This document shows, one piece after another, positions 13,005 to 13,325 of a stretch of 13,325 bases of DNA. Each line of letters begins with the position of its first letter. Position 1 is the stretch's first letter. Both the position numbers and the translations under genes were made by a program. The DNA is from Bacteroidales bacterium UBA6244. Its GTDB lineage: Bacteria > Bacteroidota > Bacteroidia > Bacteroidales > F082. The stretch is taken from assembly GCA_002440885.1 (NCBI GenBank), contig DJVY01000174.1:1-13325 (forward strand), read 5' to 3'. The notes beneath the pieces are model-generated. The model was not told the origin of the DNA and ran no database searches. It saw only the letters and a program-made list of their open reading frames with translations.

Positions 13005-13325
13005 TTACTTCTTATAAAAATCCGTACTCTCAAATATCTTGTCTGCCGACTTAGCGATAAAGCCACCATAGAGTTCGCCATTTCTGTCGGGATAGCGGCG
13101 GGCAAACTCATAATAGCAGCTGGGTATTTCGTGCACACCCTCTGTAAAAGCGATAGGCAGCGTTCCGGCTTTTATCGACGATTGTTCCAACAATTCGGCG
13201 GGCGTTCCTTTAATTTCTCCTCCTGAGTCGTTGAGCAGGAAGCCATTGTCTTTGAGGTACAAGTTCACTTTTTCGATGGAGTTCAGTGTTTTCAGTGCGT
13301 TGATGCTCACTGTAAAGTGGTTGGC
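13005..13325 (-). CDS. DUF1338 protein, C-terminal part (2-oxoadipate dioxygenase/decarboxylase family), cut by window edge
   Basis: Only the last 106 codons are in the window; the frame is open through the edge, so the gene starts outside. The visible part begins ANHFTVSINALKTLNSIE and contains IPSCYYEFARRYPD (67-80) and GGFIAKSADKIFEST (87-101), typical of the DUF1338 family (VOC-like fold, Fe(II) enzymes). Characterised members such as Pseudomonas putida HglS convert 2-oxoadipate, O2 and water to D-2-hydroxyglutarate and CO2 in lysine catabolism. His3 and Glu73 of the visible part are likely metal ligands by analogy with the family; this is inference. The gene is on the same strand as, and 267 bp upstream of, the YdiJ-like dehydrogenase, which would consume its product. 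Confidence 0.82.
   Translation of the reverse strand, partial: ANHFTVSINALKTLNSIEKVNLYLKDNGFLLNDSGGEIKGTPAELLEQSSIKAGTLPIAFTEGVHEIPSCYYEFARRYPDRNGELYGGFIAKSADKIFESTDFYKK

Noticed and set aside
1..13325. CRISPR array, rRNA, riboswitch or defence system
   Set aside because: No regularly spaced repeat array, rRNA sequence, known riboswitch core or recognisable defence gene was seen on either strand.

Overview
The window looks like chromosomal DNA from a Bacteroidota bacterium, probably class Bacteroidia. The supporting signs are recurrent -7 promoter boxes of the TAnnTTTG type a few bases upstream of start codons, very short A-rich leaders without clear Shine-Dalgarno sequences, and the protein families themselves (S37-type peptidase, CvfB, a LolD-type ATPase, a long periplasmic TPR protein). 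The rubrerythrin suggests an anaerobe or microaerophile. No CRISPR array, rRNA or intact mobile element is visible.

Layout. Positions 1-443 are gene-free and scarred: a GC-rich, REP-like repeat lies at the very edge, followed by the C-terminal remnant of a tyrosine recombinase (102-266, minus). On the minus strand come a secreted S37-type serine peptidase joined in frame to a glyoxalase/VOC domain (444-2183) and a rubrerythrin (2347-2922). Divergent from these, on the plus strand, are a HEAT-like hypothetical protein (3149-3694), a CvfB-type S1 RNA-binding protein (3763-4602), a LolD-type ABC ATPase (4664-5314), an 897-residue exported TPR protein (5381-8074), a small TPR protein two bases behind it (8077-8394), and an ICMT-like membrane methyltransferase (8513-9256). 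A region of about 390 bp without a convincing gene follows. A tRNA-Arg(TCT) gene on the minus strand then has its own promoter box and a strong hairpin terminator. The right end, on the minus strand, carries a 979-residue FAD/Fe-S oxidoreductase of the YdiJ type (9798-12737) and the C-terminal part of a DUF1338 protein (13005-13325, cut by the window edge).

How the genes fit together. The most informative pairing is DUF1338 next to the YdiJ-like enzyme. In Pseudomonas putida the DUF1338 enzyme HglS turns 2-oxoadipate into D-2-hydroxyglutarate, and a YdiJ-type dehydrogenase oxidises that to 2-oxoglutarate. Adjacency here suggests the same two-step route, the lower part of lysine catabolism, in a Bacteroidota genome. 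The gap between them holds two copies of a 12-bp near-palindrome exactly 40 bp apart, a candidate operator. Other points of interest are the peptidase-VOC fusion, where one extra base in an A-run would restore two separate genes, and the very regular 13-unit, 57-60-residue ladder in the TPR protein.
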